Below are positions 35,684 through 45,086 of a stretch of 64,000 bases of DNA, one piece after another. Position numbers and translations under genes: made by a program. Under the pieces are notes generated by a model that did not search any database, was not told where the DNA came from, and saw only the letters and a program-made list of their open reading frames with translations. The first letter of the stretch is position 1. Every line of letters begins with the position of its first letter. The DNA is from Erwinia persicina NBRC 102418 (GTDB lineage: Bacteria; Pseudomonadota; Gammaproteobacteria; Enterobacterales; Enterobacteriaceae): contig NZ_BCTN01000016.1 of the NCBI RefSeq assembly GCF_001571305.1, forward strand, positions 1-64,000, given 5' to 3'.

Positions 35684-38600
35684 TTATTCCAGCCACAGCA
35701 GGGCATCGCCGGGGCTGACCGGGCGGCCAGGCTGGCAGCCGATGCGCTTGACGCGCCCGGCCCGCGGGGCGTTAACCGCCAGCTCCATTTTCATCGCCTC
35801 GACGATAATCAGTGGCTGACCGGCGGCCACCTCATCGCCCGGCTGTACCAGCACTTTCCAGATATTGCCGTTCAGATCGGCACTGACCTGAAACGCACCC
35901 TCATCCTCTTCCGGCGGCAGCAGCGTCTCATCGCTGGTCAGTGGCGCACCGTCCTCTTCCTGCGCCCACAGGGCGACTTCAGTCTCGAAGGCGCGGGCCT
36001 GCTTCTGGCGGAAGGCGCTGATGGCGTCAGCATGGTCGGTGAGGAACCGGGTATGTTCAGCAAAATCAAAGACCGACTGTTCAATGCGCACCCGGGCGCG
36101 TCCCTCGCGGAAGTCATCGCGCAGGACGTCGAGTTCGGCCTCGCTGACCGGGTAGAAACGCACCTGGTCGAAGAAGCGCAGCAGCCAGGGTTCGCCGGCA
36201 GCGAACTGGTCATTCTTCAGGAATTTGTTCCAGATCGGCAGCGTGCGGCCCACCAGCTGATAGCCGCCGGGGGAGTCCATGCCGTAGATGCACATATACA
36301 TGCCGCCAATGCCGACGGTGCCTTCGGCGGTGTGGGTCCGCGCCGGGTTGTATTTTGAACTGAGCAGGCGGTGACGCGGATCGATCGGCACGGCACAGGG
36401 CGCACCCAGATAGACATCCCCCAGGCCGAGGATCAGGTAGCTGGCGTCAAAGAGTGTGCGACTGACCTCTTCGCGGCTGGCAAGACCATTAATACGCTGA
36501 ATAAAGTCGACGTTATTCGGCAGCCAGGGCGCGCTGGCCCGCACGGTTTCGGCATAGCGCGCGACGGCCCCCAGGGTCGCGCTGTCCTCAAAGGCCATCG
36601 GCAGGTGAACAATGCGCGAGGGCACTTTCATCTGCGTCACGTCACCCAGATTCTGTTCCAGCGTCAGCAACAGGCTCATCAGCTGCTTCTGGCTGAGGAT
36701 CTGACTGTCGTAACGGATCTGCAGGGAACGTACGCCGGGAGAGAGCTCTTCAATACCGGGCTGGCCGACGCCGGTGAGAGCGGTCATCAGCAGATGCACG
36801 CGCAGGCGCAGGGCGAGATCCAGCACGTTATCGCCGTACTCCAGCAGAATATAGTTGTCACCCGCCTGACGATAAATCGCCGTGGGCGTGGTATCTGTGG
36901 CCTTGATCGCTGCCAGTATGGTTGCTGAGCCGTGGACAGTATCCGCCAGTGGCGGCGTGGCAAAGGGGGCGGTACGCAGGGCGCACAGGTCGTGAATACT
37001 GCGATCCTGCGCCAGCGCCAGCGCATGCGCTTCTTCAACGCTGATGGGGTGGAAACGAATGCGGTCGCCCGGTTTGACCTGGCCGACTTTCCACAGTTCC
37101 GCTTTCGCAATGGTCACCGGGCAGACAAAACCGCCCAGGCTGGGCCCGTCCCGGGTGAGGATTACCGGAAAGTCTCCGGTAAAGTTAACCGCCCCGATGG
37201 CATATTCGCAGTCGTGGACGTTAGACGGATGCAGTCCGGCTTCGCCGCCGTTGGCGCGTGCCCAGCCCGGCTTCGGCCCGACCAGCCGCACGCCGAGGCG
37301 GTTAGAGTTGTAGTGCACCTGCCATTCGGCGGCAAAGAATTCGTCAATCGACTGTGCAGTGAAGAAGTCCGGTGCGCCGTGCGGGCCATACAGTACGCCG
37401 ATGCGCCATTCATCCCCGTACACCGGGCGATCGGCGGCGGGCAGGGCCGCCGGTTCGCTGACCGGCGCAGGGGTGGTACAGGCCGCCAGATGCGGCTGAG
37501 AGATGGGCAGCATATCGGCCACCCGCAGGGTCCGCCCGGCGTGGCCGCCAAACTGACCGAGGGCAAACGTGGAGCGGCTGCCGAGGTATTCCGGCACGTC
37601 AAAGCCGTTACGTACGGCCAGGCAGGTGCGGCAGCCCTGCTGCGCCCGGCCCAGGGTCAGCGTCTGTCCGGCTTTGACCGCCACCGGCTGCCAGTACGCC
37701 ACCTCTTCCCCATCCAGTGATGCCGGACAGGCCGCCCCGGTCAGGGCGATCAGCGCGTCGCTGTGAAACCGCAGCGTGGGACCCTGCAGGGTAAACTCCA
37801 GCCCGGCGGCTTCTTCAGCATTGCCGACGATGCGGTTGGCGAGGCGGAAGGCGTAGTCATCCATTGGCCCGGAGGGGGGCACGCCGATATCCCAGTAGCC
37901 AGGACGGCCCGGGTAGTCCTGAATGCTGCTCCAGGTGCCGGGCTGGATTACTTCAATCACTGCGGCTTCCGGTGTAAAGCCGTCGAGCAGGCGCGTCCAG
38001 ACGTTGCCGCTGCGGAAGGCCTCGGTGGCGACCACCTGACGCAGATAATCGAGGTTGGTGGCGATGCCGTGCAGACGGGTTTCATTCAGCGCCGTCTGCA
38101 TTTTTTCCAGTGCTGCCGCGCGGTTGTCCGCGTGGACGATCAGTTTGGCGATCATCGGATCGTAGAAGGCAGAAACCTCCGTGCCGGTACTGACCCAGCT
38201 GTCGATGCGAACGCCCTCCGGGAAACAGACTTCGGTCAGGATACCGGGGCTGGGCTGGAAGTTTTTCAGCGGATCTTCAGCATAAATTCGGACTTCAATA
38301 GATGCTCCCCGCGGAGCCTGCGCCATCTTATCCCAGTCTGGCGACTCCCCGGCGGCGACCTGCAGCATGCACTCCACCAGGTCCAGGCCGGTAACGCACT
38401 CGGTCACCGGGTGCTCCACCTGCAGGCGGGTGTTCACTTCCAGGAAGAAGAATTCATCGCGCACGGCGTCATAGATGTATTCCACCGTTCCGGCGCTGCG
38501 GTAGTTCACCAGTTCGCCGAGTTTGACGGCGGAGTCGAGCAGGGCGGCGCGGGTCGCAGCGGGCAGGTTCGGGGCCGGAGTCTCTTCCACGACCTTCTGA

Positions 38601-39301
38601 TTGCGGCGCTGCAGTGAACAGTCGCGCTCACCGAGGGCCACGACCTTGCCCTGGCCATCGCCAAAAATCTGTACCTCAACGTGACGGGCCTGATCGATGC
38701 AGCGCTCAAGGAACACGCCGGCATCGCTGAAAAACTGTTCGCCCAGGCGGCGTACGCTCTCCCAGGCGCTGACCAGCGCGGCTTCACTGGCGCAGCGCGT
38801 CAGGCCAATACCGCCGCCCCCCGCCGTACTTTTCAGCATCACCGGGTAACCAATACGCGTCGCGGCGGCAATCGCCTCTGCAAGCGAGTCCAGCAGCGGC
38901 GTGCCCGGCGTCATGGGGACGCCTGCCGCGGCCGCCAGCTCGCGTGCCCGGTGCTTCAGGCCAAACTCGCCAATCTGCTGCGCGGTCGGGCCGATAAAGG
39001 CAATGTCTGCGGCTTCGCAGGCGGCGGCAAACGGCAGGCTTTCAGAGAGGAAGCCGTAGCCGGGCCAGATGGCTTCAGCGCCGCTCTCGCGGGCGGCGGC
39101 AAGAATTTTGTCGATGACCAGATAGCTGTCGCTGGCCTTAGCACCCCCGAGGGCAATGGCGATATCGGCATCTTTGACGTGCTGGGCGTTTTTGTCGGCA
39201 TCGGAGTACACCGCGACGCTGGTGATGCCGAGGCGCTTCAGGGTACGGATGGCGCGGCAGGCAATTTCGCCACGGTTGGCAACCAGAACAGTGTTAAACA
39301 T
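35684..39301 (-). CDS. uca: Biotin-dependent urea carboxylase
   Basis: Urea carboxylase makes allophanate from urea, bicarbonate and ATP. The 1205-residue product has a biotin carboxylase domain (VLVANRGEIACRAI, ATP-grasp KSTAGGGGIGL, VEVQIFGDG), then urea-specific carboxyltransferase segments (about 460-1110, related to KipI/KipA proteins). A C-terminal biotinyl domain carries Lys1171 in EAMKM. This is the standalone bacterial enzyme; in yeast it is fused to the hydrolase. Its start overlaps the allophanate hydrolase end by eight bases. Related enzymes can prefer guanidine; urea is favoured here by the adjacent urt transporter and by the absence of the two DUF1989-type partner genes. Confidence 0.93.
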   Translation of the reverse strand: MFNTVLVANRGEIACRAIRTLKRLGITSVAVYSDADKNAQHVKDADIAIALGGAKASDSYLVIDKILAAARESGAEAIWPGYGFLSESLPFAAACEAADIAFIGPTAQQIGEFGLKHRARELAAAAGVPMTPGTPLLDSLAEAIAAATRIGYPVMLKSTAGGGGIGLTRCASEAALVSAWESVRRLGEQFFSDAGVFLERCIDQARHVEVQIFGDGQGKVVALGERDCSLQRRNQKVVEETPAPNLPAATRAALLDSAVKLGELVNYRSAGTVEYIYDAVRDEFFFLEVNTRLQVEHPVTECVTGLDLVECMLQVAAGESPDWDKMAQAPRGASIEVRIYAEDPLKNFQPSPGILTEVCFPEGVRIDSWVSTGTEVSAFYDPMIAKLIVHADNRAAALEKMQTALNETRLHGIATNLDYLRQVVATEAFRSGNVWTRLLDGFTPEAAVIEVIQPGTWSSIQDYPGRPGYWDIGVPPSGPMDDYAFRLANRIVGNAEEAAGLEFTLQGPTLRFHSDALIALTGAACPASLDGEEVAYWQPVAVKAGQTLTLGRAQQGCRTCLAVRNGFDVPEYLGSRSTFALGQFGGHAGRTLRVADMLPISQPHLAACTTPAPVSEPAALPAADRPVYGDEWRIGVLYGPHGAPDFFTAQSIDEFFAAEWQVHYNSNRLGVRLVGPKPGWARANGGEAGLHPSNVHDCEYAIGAVNFTGDFPVILTRDGPSLGGFVCPVTIAKAELWKVGQVKPGDRIRFHPISVEEAHALALAQDRSIHDLCALRTAPFATPPLADTVHGSATILAAIKATDTTPTAIYRQAGDNYILLEYGDNVLDLALRLRVHLLMTALTGVGQPGIEELSPGVRSLQIRYDSQILSQKQLMSLLLTLEQNLGDVTQMKVPSRIVHLPMAFEDSATLGAVARYAETVRASAPWLPNNVDFIQRINGLASREEVSRTLFDASYLILGLGDVYLGAPCAVPIDPRHRLLSSKYNPARTHTAEGTVGIGGMYMCIYGMDSPGGYQLVGRTLPIWNKFLKNDQFAAGEPWLLRFFDQVRFYPVSEAELDVLRDDFREGRARVRIEQSVFDFAEHTRFLTDHADAISAFRQKQARAFETEVALWAQEEDGAPLTSDETLLPPEEDEGAFQVSADLNGNIWKVLVQPGDEVAAGQPLIIVEAMKMELAVNAPRAGRVKRIGCQPGRPVSPGDALLWLE

Positions 39302-41093
39302 CAGACTTCTCCTCGCGGCTCAGCCAGCGGCGCCAGCCGCCGAATTCAGTGATGTCAGTGGCCTGCGTCAGGGCGGCAGGCTCACAGATGAACCCTTTCA
39401 CGCTGCGGCCGTCGGCCAGTTCCAGCGTGCCGATCCCCAGCGGGGCGGGGATTTCTGCTACAAACTCGCCAAAGCGCGCCAGCGGGATATCCCACAGCTC
39501 AACGAGGATGGCGGCCCCTGTGGCGGCTTTGACCAGCCCGGGTTTGGCCGGGATGGTATTGGCCAGCGCATACAGGCGATAACAGGCTGCGGTGGTGGTC
39601 TCTTCCACCCGAACCGCATTTCGTCGGGTCAGCTGGTGGTTGAGCGGCATGCCGGTCAAATGGGCACCGACCACCGCCACACGCACGTGCAGTGATGAGG
39701 CGGGCAGGGTTGCGGGCGCAGGCTGCGGCCGGCCGGTGGCACCGAGGCTAAGAGCCTGCCGTTGCTGCCAGCGCAGGCCGAAGGTCGCCAGCGCGCGGTC
39801 GTGCCAGGCCAGTGCGATCAGCGTAATGCCCGCCGGCAGACCGTCGGCGCGGAACGGCGCGGGCAGCGCCAGCGCCGCCAGATCGGCCAGGTTGGTAAAG
39901 TTGGTATAGGTGCCGAACTGCGAGTTGTAGCGCACTGGCTCCTGTTTCATCTCTTCCAGGGTGTGAATGGTCGGTGAGGTCGGCACCACCAGCGCATCAA
40001 ACTGGCTGAGCGTCTGCTGGATCTGGCGCGTCAGTTCGGCGCGCAGATATTCCGCTTTGTAAGCGTCCACGGCGCTGTAGTGGTTGCCACTGGCGACGAT
40101 GTCGTACACCACCGGATCCATCTCTTCCGGGCGCGAGAGCATCGCGCCCACGGCCACGGTGCGTTCGGCCACCCACGGGCCGGAGTAGAGCTGTTCCGCC
40201 AGCTGCGTAAAGGGGGTAAAGTCCACCGGCTGCAGGCTGGCACCGGCGGCGATCAGGTCGGCACAGGCGGCCTCCCACGCGGCCTGCGCTTTCGCGTCGC
40301 CAAAGAATTCCGGGCTGGCCGGAATGGCAAAACGCGGGGCGTCCGGCAGAGCAGCCGGGGCGAGGCCCGGATTATGGCGGGCGTAGGCATCCAGACTGTC
40401 ATAGCCTCCGGCACAGCTGGCGGCAAGGAAGGCATCTTCCACGGTCAGCGCGAAGACGGAAATGGTGTCGTTCAGGCGGCAGGCAGGCACCACCCCGGTG
40501 GCCGAAAGCCAGCCTTTTGTCGGCTTCAGGCCGACGATATTATTAAATCCTGCAGGGACGCGCCCGGAACCGGCGGTATCGGTACCCAGTGCAAAGCACA
40601 CCAGGCCCCGGGCGGTAACAGAGGCGGAGCCGGAGCTGGAACCGCCGCTGACATACGCAGGATTAAACGTGTTACAAACTGCGCCAAACGGCGAACGTGT
40701 CCCGACCAGACCGGTGGCGTACTGGTCGAGGTTAGTTTTGCCAATGACCACCGCCCCTTTGCCTTTCAGATTAGCCACGGCGACGGCGTCGCTCTCCGCG
40801 GTGTAGGTAAACGCCGGGCAGGCGGCACTGGTGGGCCAGCCGGCAATATCAATATTGTCTTTTACCGCGAACGGAACGCCAAACAGCGGCAGCGAGGCCG
40901 GATCCTGCTGCCAGGCCGCCAGCAGTGGCTCTACCTGCGCACGCAGCTGCGCGGGCGTGGCGAGGTAGATCCAGGCATTGTCTGCGGAGGAGAGCGCTGC
41001 CAGCAGGGCTTCCAGCGTGGAGAGCACCTCCTGCGGGTGCTGTTGATGGTGATGCTGCCAGTCCTGGATCGTAAACCCGGTGGTGAAAGCCAT
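39294..41093 (-). CDS. atzF: Allophanate hydrolase
   Basis: The enzyme hydrolyses allophanate to ammonia and CO2, completing urease-independent urea breakdown. The 599-residue product has an amidase-signature N-terminal domain with Lys78 (FAVKDN), the cis-Ser in GGSSSGSA (about 151-157) and nucleophile Ser176 in GTDTAGSG. The C-terminal domain (about 450-599) is the AtzF-type extension. First gene of the eight-gene operon; ATG 41093 lies two bases from a large palindrome, with a sigma-54-like promoter behind it. The ribosome-binding site is weak (GGAA inside the palindrome). Confidence 0.92.
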   Translation of the reverse strand: MAFTTGFTIQDWQHHHQQHPQEVLSTLEALLAALSSADNAWIYLATPAQLRAQVEPLLAAWQQDPASLPLFGVPFAVKDNIDIAGWPTSAACPAFTYTAESDAVAVANLKGKGAVVIGKTNLDQYATGLVGTRSPFGAVCNTFNPAYVSGGSSSGSASVTARGLVCFALGTDTAGSGRVPAGFNNIVGLKPTKGWLSATGVVPACRLNDTISVFALTVEDAFLAASCAGGYDSLDAYARHNPGLAPAALPDAPRFAIPASPEFFGDAKAQAAWEAACADLIAAGASLQPVDFTPFTQLAEQLYSGPWVAERTVAVGAMLSRPEEMDPVVYDIVASGNHYSAVDAYKAEYLRAELTRQIQQTLSQFDALVVPTSPTIHTLEEMKQEPVRYNSQFGTYTNFTNLADLAALALPAPFRADGLPAGITLIALAWHDRALATFGLRWQQRQALSLGATGRPQPAPATLPASSLHVRVAVVGAHLTGMPLNHQLTRRNAVRVEETTTAACYRLYALANTIPAKPGLVKAATGAAILVELWDIPLARFGEFVAEIPAPLGIGTLELADGRSVKGFICEPAALTQATDITEFGGWRRWLSREEKSDV

Positions 41094-41095
41094 AA

Positions 41096-41131
41096 GTTGA
41101 ATTCCGTCTGGTATACAAGATGGAATTCAAC
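41096..41131 (-). promoter_or_regulatory. 36-bp near-palindrome, candidate GntR operator
   Basis: Sixteen of eighteen positions are symmetrical about GTATAC at 41111-41116. The outer arms are GTTGAATTCC (41096-41105) and GGAATTCAAC (41122-41131). The centre, TTGTATACCA on the minus strand, resembles operators of FCD-type GntR regulators. It covers the predicted start point and the ribosome-binding region of the allophanate hydrolase gene. Confidence 0.75.
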
Positions 41132-41133
41132 AG

Positions 41134-41150
41134 AGCAAAGGGCGTGCCAG
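41134..41150 (-). promoter_or_regulatory. Sigma-54 (RpoN) promoter of the urea operon
   Basis: On the minus strand the sequence reads CTGGCACGCCCTTTGCT, a full match to the sigma-54 consensus YTGGCACG-N4-TTGCW (-24 GG, -12 GC). It points into the urea operon, with the predicted start near 41123 inside the palindrome. Sigma-54 dependence implies an enhancer-binding activator such as NtrC, consistent with nitrogen scavenging. No clean NtrC site was found. Confidence 0.85.
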
Positions 41151-41397
41151 TTTTTAATTCACTGATTTTGAATAGATTCATTGATGCGGGCAGTGGCCGG
41201 TGCACGATCGGTGCGCAGGGTTTGTACTATCATAGAGCATCGGTCTGTCGGAAAAAAAGCGCGGCCCCAACGGTGCCGGTGCCCCTGCCGGGGGCGCGCA
41301 TTCCGTAAATATTTGTTCAGTTCATGGCACGATGGGCTGCAACTGGTTAGCATGAAGCAGATAAATTTCGCGATTCAGGAATAATTAAGGCGGTAAC

Positions 41398-43332
41398 GTG
41401 GGGAAAGTCATGGTGGACAAGTGGCAGTTATGGGTAGTAGCGGCGTGCTTAACAGCAGCCACCGGCAGCGCCCGGGCGGATTCACTGGATGAACAACGTA
41501 CCCGTTACCTGCAAATTAAACAGGCCTGGGACAGTAAACAGATGGATACCGTCGATCGGCTGATGCCGACGCTGCACGACTATCCCCTTTATCCTTATCT
41601 GGAATATCGCCAGCTGGCGCAGAATCTTGATCAGGAAACCGGCCTGGCAGTCAATGACTTTATTAAACGCTATCCGACGCTGCCGCCCGTACGCTCGCTT
41701 TCTTCACGCTTTGTGAATGAGCTGGCACGACGTCAGGACTGGCGCGGTCTGCTGGTCTTCAGCCCGCAGGCACCCAAGCCTGTGGCGGCACGCTGTAACT
41801 GGTATTACGCCAAATGGGCCACCGGCCAGCAGCAGGTAGCCTGGGACGGGGCGAAAGCCATCTGGCTGACCGGCAGCTCGCTGCCCGGCACCTGCGATAA
41901 GCTGTTCAGTGCCTGGCAGGCGGCCGGACAGCAGAACCCGATTACCACGCTGGAACGCATCCGCCTGGCGATGAAAGCCGGGAACAGCAATCTGGTAAAT
42001 TTCCTGGCGAAACAGCTGCCTGAGGATTATCAGACCATCGCCAATGCGGTGATGGATCTGCAAAATAATCCGGGTACGGTTGAGAACTTTGCGCGCAGCG
42101 TCGGCGCGACGGACTTTACCCGCCAGGCGACGGCAATTGCTTTCAGCAGCCTGGCCCGGACGGATGCCGAGCGGGCGCGGCAGATGATCCCTTCTCTGGT
42201 GCAGTCGCAAAAGCTGGATGAACAGCAGACCCAGGCGCTGAAGGAAGCGGTGGCCTGGCGTCTGATGGGCAACGATATCACCAGCGAGCAGGCGCGCTGG
42301 CGCGACGATGTGGTAATGCGCAGTGACGCCACCTCCCTGATTGAACGCCGGGTGCGGATGTCACTGGGCAACAACGATCGCCGGGGAATGAATACCTGGA
42401 TTGCCCGCCTGCCGGTAGAAGCAAAAGAGAAAGATGAGTGGCAGTACTGGCAGGCTGACCTGTTGCTTGAGCAGGGGCGCAAAGAGGAAGCAGAGGGCAT
42501 CCTGCGCAAGCTGATGCAGGAGCGTGGGTTCTATCCTATGGTCGCTGCGCAGAAGCTGGGCGTGGAGTATCCGTTGCAGGTCGACAAAGCCCCGGCGGTG
42601 GACAGCAGCCTGACCGAAGGCCCGGAGATCGCCCGCGTGCGGGAGCTGATGTACTGGGGAATGGATAACCTTGCCCGCAGCGAGTGGAGTTATCTGGTGT
42701 CCAGCCGCACCACGTCGCAGCAGCAGATGCTGGCCAGCTACGCACGCCAGCAAAACTGGTGGGATCTCAGCGTGCAGGCCACGATTACGGGCAAACTGTG
42801 GAACAGCCTGCAGGAGCGTTTCCCGCTGGCCTGGCAGCCGCAGTTTGAGCGTAATATCAGCGGTAAGAGCATCCCGATGAGTTACGCCATGGCGATTGCC
42901 CGTCAGGAGAGTGCCTGGAATCCCAAAGCACGCTCCCCGGTGGGCGCATCGGGCCTGATGCAGGTCATGCCTGCGACGGCACAGCATACGGTGACCAAAT
43001 TCAGCATTCCGGGATACAGCAACAGCAGCCAGCTGCTGGATGCTGAAACCAACATCCAGATTGGGACGCAGTATCTTGAGTCGGTGTATCAGCAGTTCGG
43101 TCAGAACCGTATCTTTGCCTCGGCAGCGTATAACGCCGGACCATCGCGGGTTCGCACCTGGCAGGGTAACAGCGCCGGTAAGCTGGACGCCGTGGCCTTT
43201 ATCGAAACCATCCCGTTCTCGGAGACCCGGGGATATGTGAAGAACGTGCTGGCCTATGACGCCTATTATCGTTACTTCATGAAACAGTCTGACAACCTGT
43301 TCTCTGACAGCGAGTGGCAGCAGCGTTACTGA
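41398..43332 (+). CDS. slt: Soluble lytic murein transglycosylase Slt70
   Basis: Slt cleaves peptidoglycan glycan strands to 1,6-anhydromuropeptides in the periplasm. The 644-residue product (E. coli 645) has a signal peptide ending near ARA-DSLDEQ and an alpha-superhelical U-domain. The C-terminal goose-lysozyme-like domain carries the catalytic Glu in AIARQESAWNPKA and GASGLMQVMPATA, and SAAYNAGP near the end. GTG 41398 has AAGG seven bases before it; an ATG at 41410 is an alternative. It is divergent from the urea operon and followed by trpR. Confidence 0.95.
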   Translation: MGKVMVDKWQLWVVAACLTAATGSARADSLDEQRTRYLQIKQAWDSKQMDTVDRLMPTLHDYPLYPYLEYRQLAQNLDQETGLAVNDFIKRYPTLPPVRSLSSRFVNELARRQDWRGLLVFSPQAPKPVAARCNWYYAKWATGQQQVAWDGAKAIWLTGSSLPGTCDKLFSAWQAAGQQNPITTLERIRLAMKAGNSNLVNFLAKQLPEDYQTIANAVMDLQNNPGTVENFARSVGATDFTRQATAIAFSSLARTDAERARQMIPSLVQSQKLDEQQTQALKEAVAWRLMGNDITSEQARWRDDVVMRSDATSLIERRVRMSLGNNDRRGMNTWIARLPVEAKEKDEWQYWQADLLLEQGRKEEAEGILRKLMQERGFYPMVAAQKLGVEYPLQVDKAPAVDSSLTEGPEIARVRELMYWGMDNLARSEWSYLVSSRTTSQQQMLASYARQQNWWDLSVQATITGKLWNSLQERFPLAWQPQFERNISGKSIPMSYAMAIARQESAWNPKARSPVGASGLMQVMPATAQHTVTKFSIPGYSNSSQLLDAETNIQIGTQYLESVYQQFGQNRIFASAAYNAGPSRVRTWQGNSAGKLDAVAFIETIPFSETRGYVKNVLAYDAYYRYFMKQSDNLFSDSEWQQRY

Positions 43333-43459
43333 GGGGAAAGCTCGCCAGAATCGCTGAGGCGACAGCAAGACAGCGTGCTCGTGCCTTCCGTCGGGGACGG
43401 GAATATGTGCCGCTGACACCGCTGTCGCTTCAAGTATGAAGGGGATAATGATATGCTAC

Positions 43460-43479
43460 TGTACTAGTTGAATAGTATG
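43460..43479 (+). promoter_or_regulatory. TrpR operator upstream of trpR
   Basis: TGTACTAGTTGAATAGTATG is close to the symmetrical Trp operator GTACTAGTTAACTAGTAC, with the left half perfect. Its place just ahead of trpR fits autorepression by Trp-bound TrpR. Confidence 0.8.
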
Positions 43480-43489
43480 GCGGAATACC

Positions 43490-43822
43490 ATGACCAACCA
43501 AACTCCTGTTCCCGTGACGACAGATTCGGCCAGTGAAGACTGGCTGCGTTTTGTCACGCTGCTACAGCGGGCCTATCAGGGTGAGCTGCACCTTCCGCTG
43601 TTGCAGCTGATGCTGACTCCGGATGAGCGCGAAGCGCTGGGTACGCGATTGCGCATCGTCGAAGAGCTGATGCGTGGCGAAATGAGCCAGCGTGAGCTGA
43701 AAAATGAGCTGGGAGCAGGGATTGCGACCATTACGCGAGGCTCAAACAGCCTGAAAAGTGCCCCCCCGGCGTTAAAGGCCTGGCTGGAGGCACAGCTGTT
43801 GAACGGGTCAGATAAGGTCTGA
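43490..43822 (+). CDS. trpR: Trp operon repressor
   Basis: TrpR binds L-tryptophan and represses trp, aroH and its own gene. The product has 110 residues (E. coli 108), all-helical. The family block [19 protein letters not shown] and the helix-turn-helix around [25 protein letters not shown] are clear. It follows slt as in E. coli, with its own operator. Its last 15 bases overlap the 3' end of convergent yjjX. Confidence 0.96.
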   Translation: MTNQTPVPVTTDSASEDWLRFVTLLQRAYQGELHLPLLQLMLTPDEREALGTRLRIVEELMRGEMSQRELKNELGAGIATITRGSNSLKSAPPALKAWLEAQLLNGSDKV

Positions 43823-44350
43823 GTCGTCGTCTTTGCGCTGGTAGATATCGTTATGGAACGGGCAGAGAGCGAGGATCAGGGCCTGATGATACACGCTGGT
43901 ACGGGACAGGTGGCCAGCTGTAAAGGCACCAATAGCGCCGCCCTTGTGCTTGATATTGTCAATGCCCGTGAGGCGTGCCATCTCTTCGCCCAGTTCCCGC
44001 CCTTCATGAATGCCTTTCATCACAATGGCGGGCAGGGTGAAGCTGGCAGAGCGCGACTCGCCACGTAGCTTATGATTTTCTACCACCATCCACGCAAAGG
44101 CCGTGTTGTCTTCAATGCCGGCCTCGATCGCCACCCAGAAATCGGCTTCGGGTCTGACCTGACGGGCATTCATCACGCGCTGACGTGCGCCAGTTCGCGT
44201 TTCTGTGTTTGTGATCGGTTGTGCGGCAACGCCGCTGTCGACCTCGACGCCCTCAATATGGCAGGATCCTTCCCCGAAGATATCGCTGAACGCTTGAGAA
44301 ATTGCCTTAATTTTGGCTGGATTGATGGTAGCAGCGACAACATGGTACAT
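43808..44350 (-). CDS. yjjX: Inosine/xanthosine triphosphatase YjjX
   Basis: YjjX hydrolyses ITP and XTP to keep deaminated purines out of nucleic acids. The 180-residue product (E. coli about 170) begins [17 protein letters not shown], with [18 protein letters not shown], a family signature, and SGI-type AIEAGIE. Its C-terminus is slightly extended and acidic (KDDDSDLI), overlapping trpR. It is divergent from gpmB across 50 bases. Confidence 0.93.
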   Translation of the reverse strand: MYHVVAATINPAKIKAISQAFSDIFGEGSCHIEGVEVDSGVAAQPITNTETRTGARQRVMNARQVRPEADFWVAIEAGIEDNTAFAWMVVENHKLRGESRSASFTLPAIVMKGIHEGRELGEEMARLTGIDNIKHKGGAIGAFTAGHLSRTSVYHQALILALCPFHNDIYQRKDDDSDLI

Positions 44351-44400
44351 AATTGTTTGAACCCTCTACGCAAATTTGTCGCAGTATAACGGAAAATCGC

Positions 44401-45048
44401 ATGTTACAGGTCTATCTTGTTCGCCACGGAGAAACGCTATGGAATGCGGCACGTCGCATTCAGGGGCAGTCAGACAGCGCGCTGACTGAGAAAGGAGAGC
44501 AGCAGGCTCATCAGGTGGGGGAGCGGGTAAAAAAACTCGGTATCACCCATGTGATTGCCAGCGATCTGGGCCGTACCCGACGTACCGCCGAGATCATTGC
44601 CGACGCCTGCGGCTGTTCAGTGGTACTGGATCCCCGCCTGCGTGAGCTGAATATGGGGGTGCTGGAACAGCGCCTGCTGGATTCATTGAGCGCAGAAGAA
44701 GAGGGCTGGCGGAAAACGCTGGTGGATGGTACGGAAAATGGCCGTATCCCTCAGGGGGAGTCGATGGGTGAAATGGCGCAGCGTATGCATCAGGCGCTGG
44801 ATGCCTGTCTGGCGCTGCCAGAGGGAAGTCGTCCGCTGATTGTCAGCCACGGCATGGCGCTGGGGGTGTTGCTCAGTACTATTCTTGGGCTGCCGGCCAA
44901 TGCGGAGCGTCGCCTTCGTCTGCGCAATTGCTCTCTTTCACGCGTGGACCATCAGCAAAGCGCCTGGCTGGCTTCAGGCTGGGTGGTGGAAACCGCCGGG
45001 GATGTGGCGCATCTCGAGGAGACCGCGCTCGACGAACTTCAGCGTTAA
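44401..45048 (+). CDS. gpmB: Histidine phosphatase GpmB
   Basis: GpmB belongs to the histidine phosphatase (phosphoglycerate-mutase-like) superfamily; its true substrate in enterobacteria is debated. The 215-residue product matches the E. coli length. The catalytic motif is LVRHGETLWNA, with a second His in IVSHGMALG. ATG 44401 begins MLQVYLVRHGE, the conserved N-terminus. The upstream frame to 44353 reads into the yjjX promoter. A strong bidirectional terminator follows. Confidence 0.95.
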   Translation: MLQVYLVRHGETLWNAARRIQGQSDSALTEKGEQQAHQVGERVKKLGITHVIASDLGRTRRTAEIIADACGCSVVLDPRLRELNMGVLEQRLLDSLSAEEEGWRKTLVDGTENGRIPQGESMGEMAQRMHQALDACLALPEGSRPLIVSHGMALGVLLSTILGLPANAERRLRLRNCSLSRVDHQQSAWLASGWVVETAGDVAHLEETALDELQR

Positions 45049-45053
45049 CCTGC

Positions 45054-45081
45054 AAAAAGGGCCGGTAATCCGGCCCTTTTT
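45054..45081. terminator. Bidirectional terminator between gpmB and rob
   Basis: AAAAAGGGCCGG (45054-45065) and CCGGCCCTTTTT (45070-45081) form a perfect stem with a TAAT loop and U tracts in both directions. It ends both convergent genes. Confidence 0.95.
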
Positions 45082-45086
45082 CATGA

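Noticed and set aside
41200..41217. Possible NtrC site (GTGCACGATCGGTGCGC) upstream of the sigma-54 promoter
   Set aside because: The half sites GCAC and GTGC are five bases apart instead of the seven of the NtrC consensus, so it is not listed as a site, although an enhancer is expected nearby.
41094..41397. Guanidine (ykkC-type) riboswitch ahead of the urea operon
   Set aside because: The space between the predicted start and the ATG is about 30 bases, too short for the fold, and the expected motifs were not seen.
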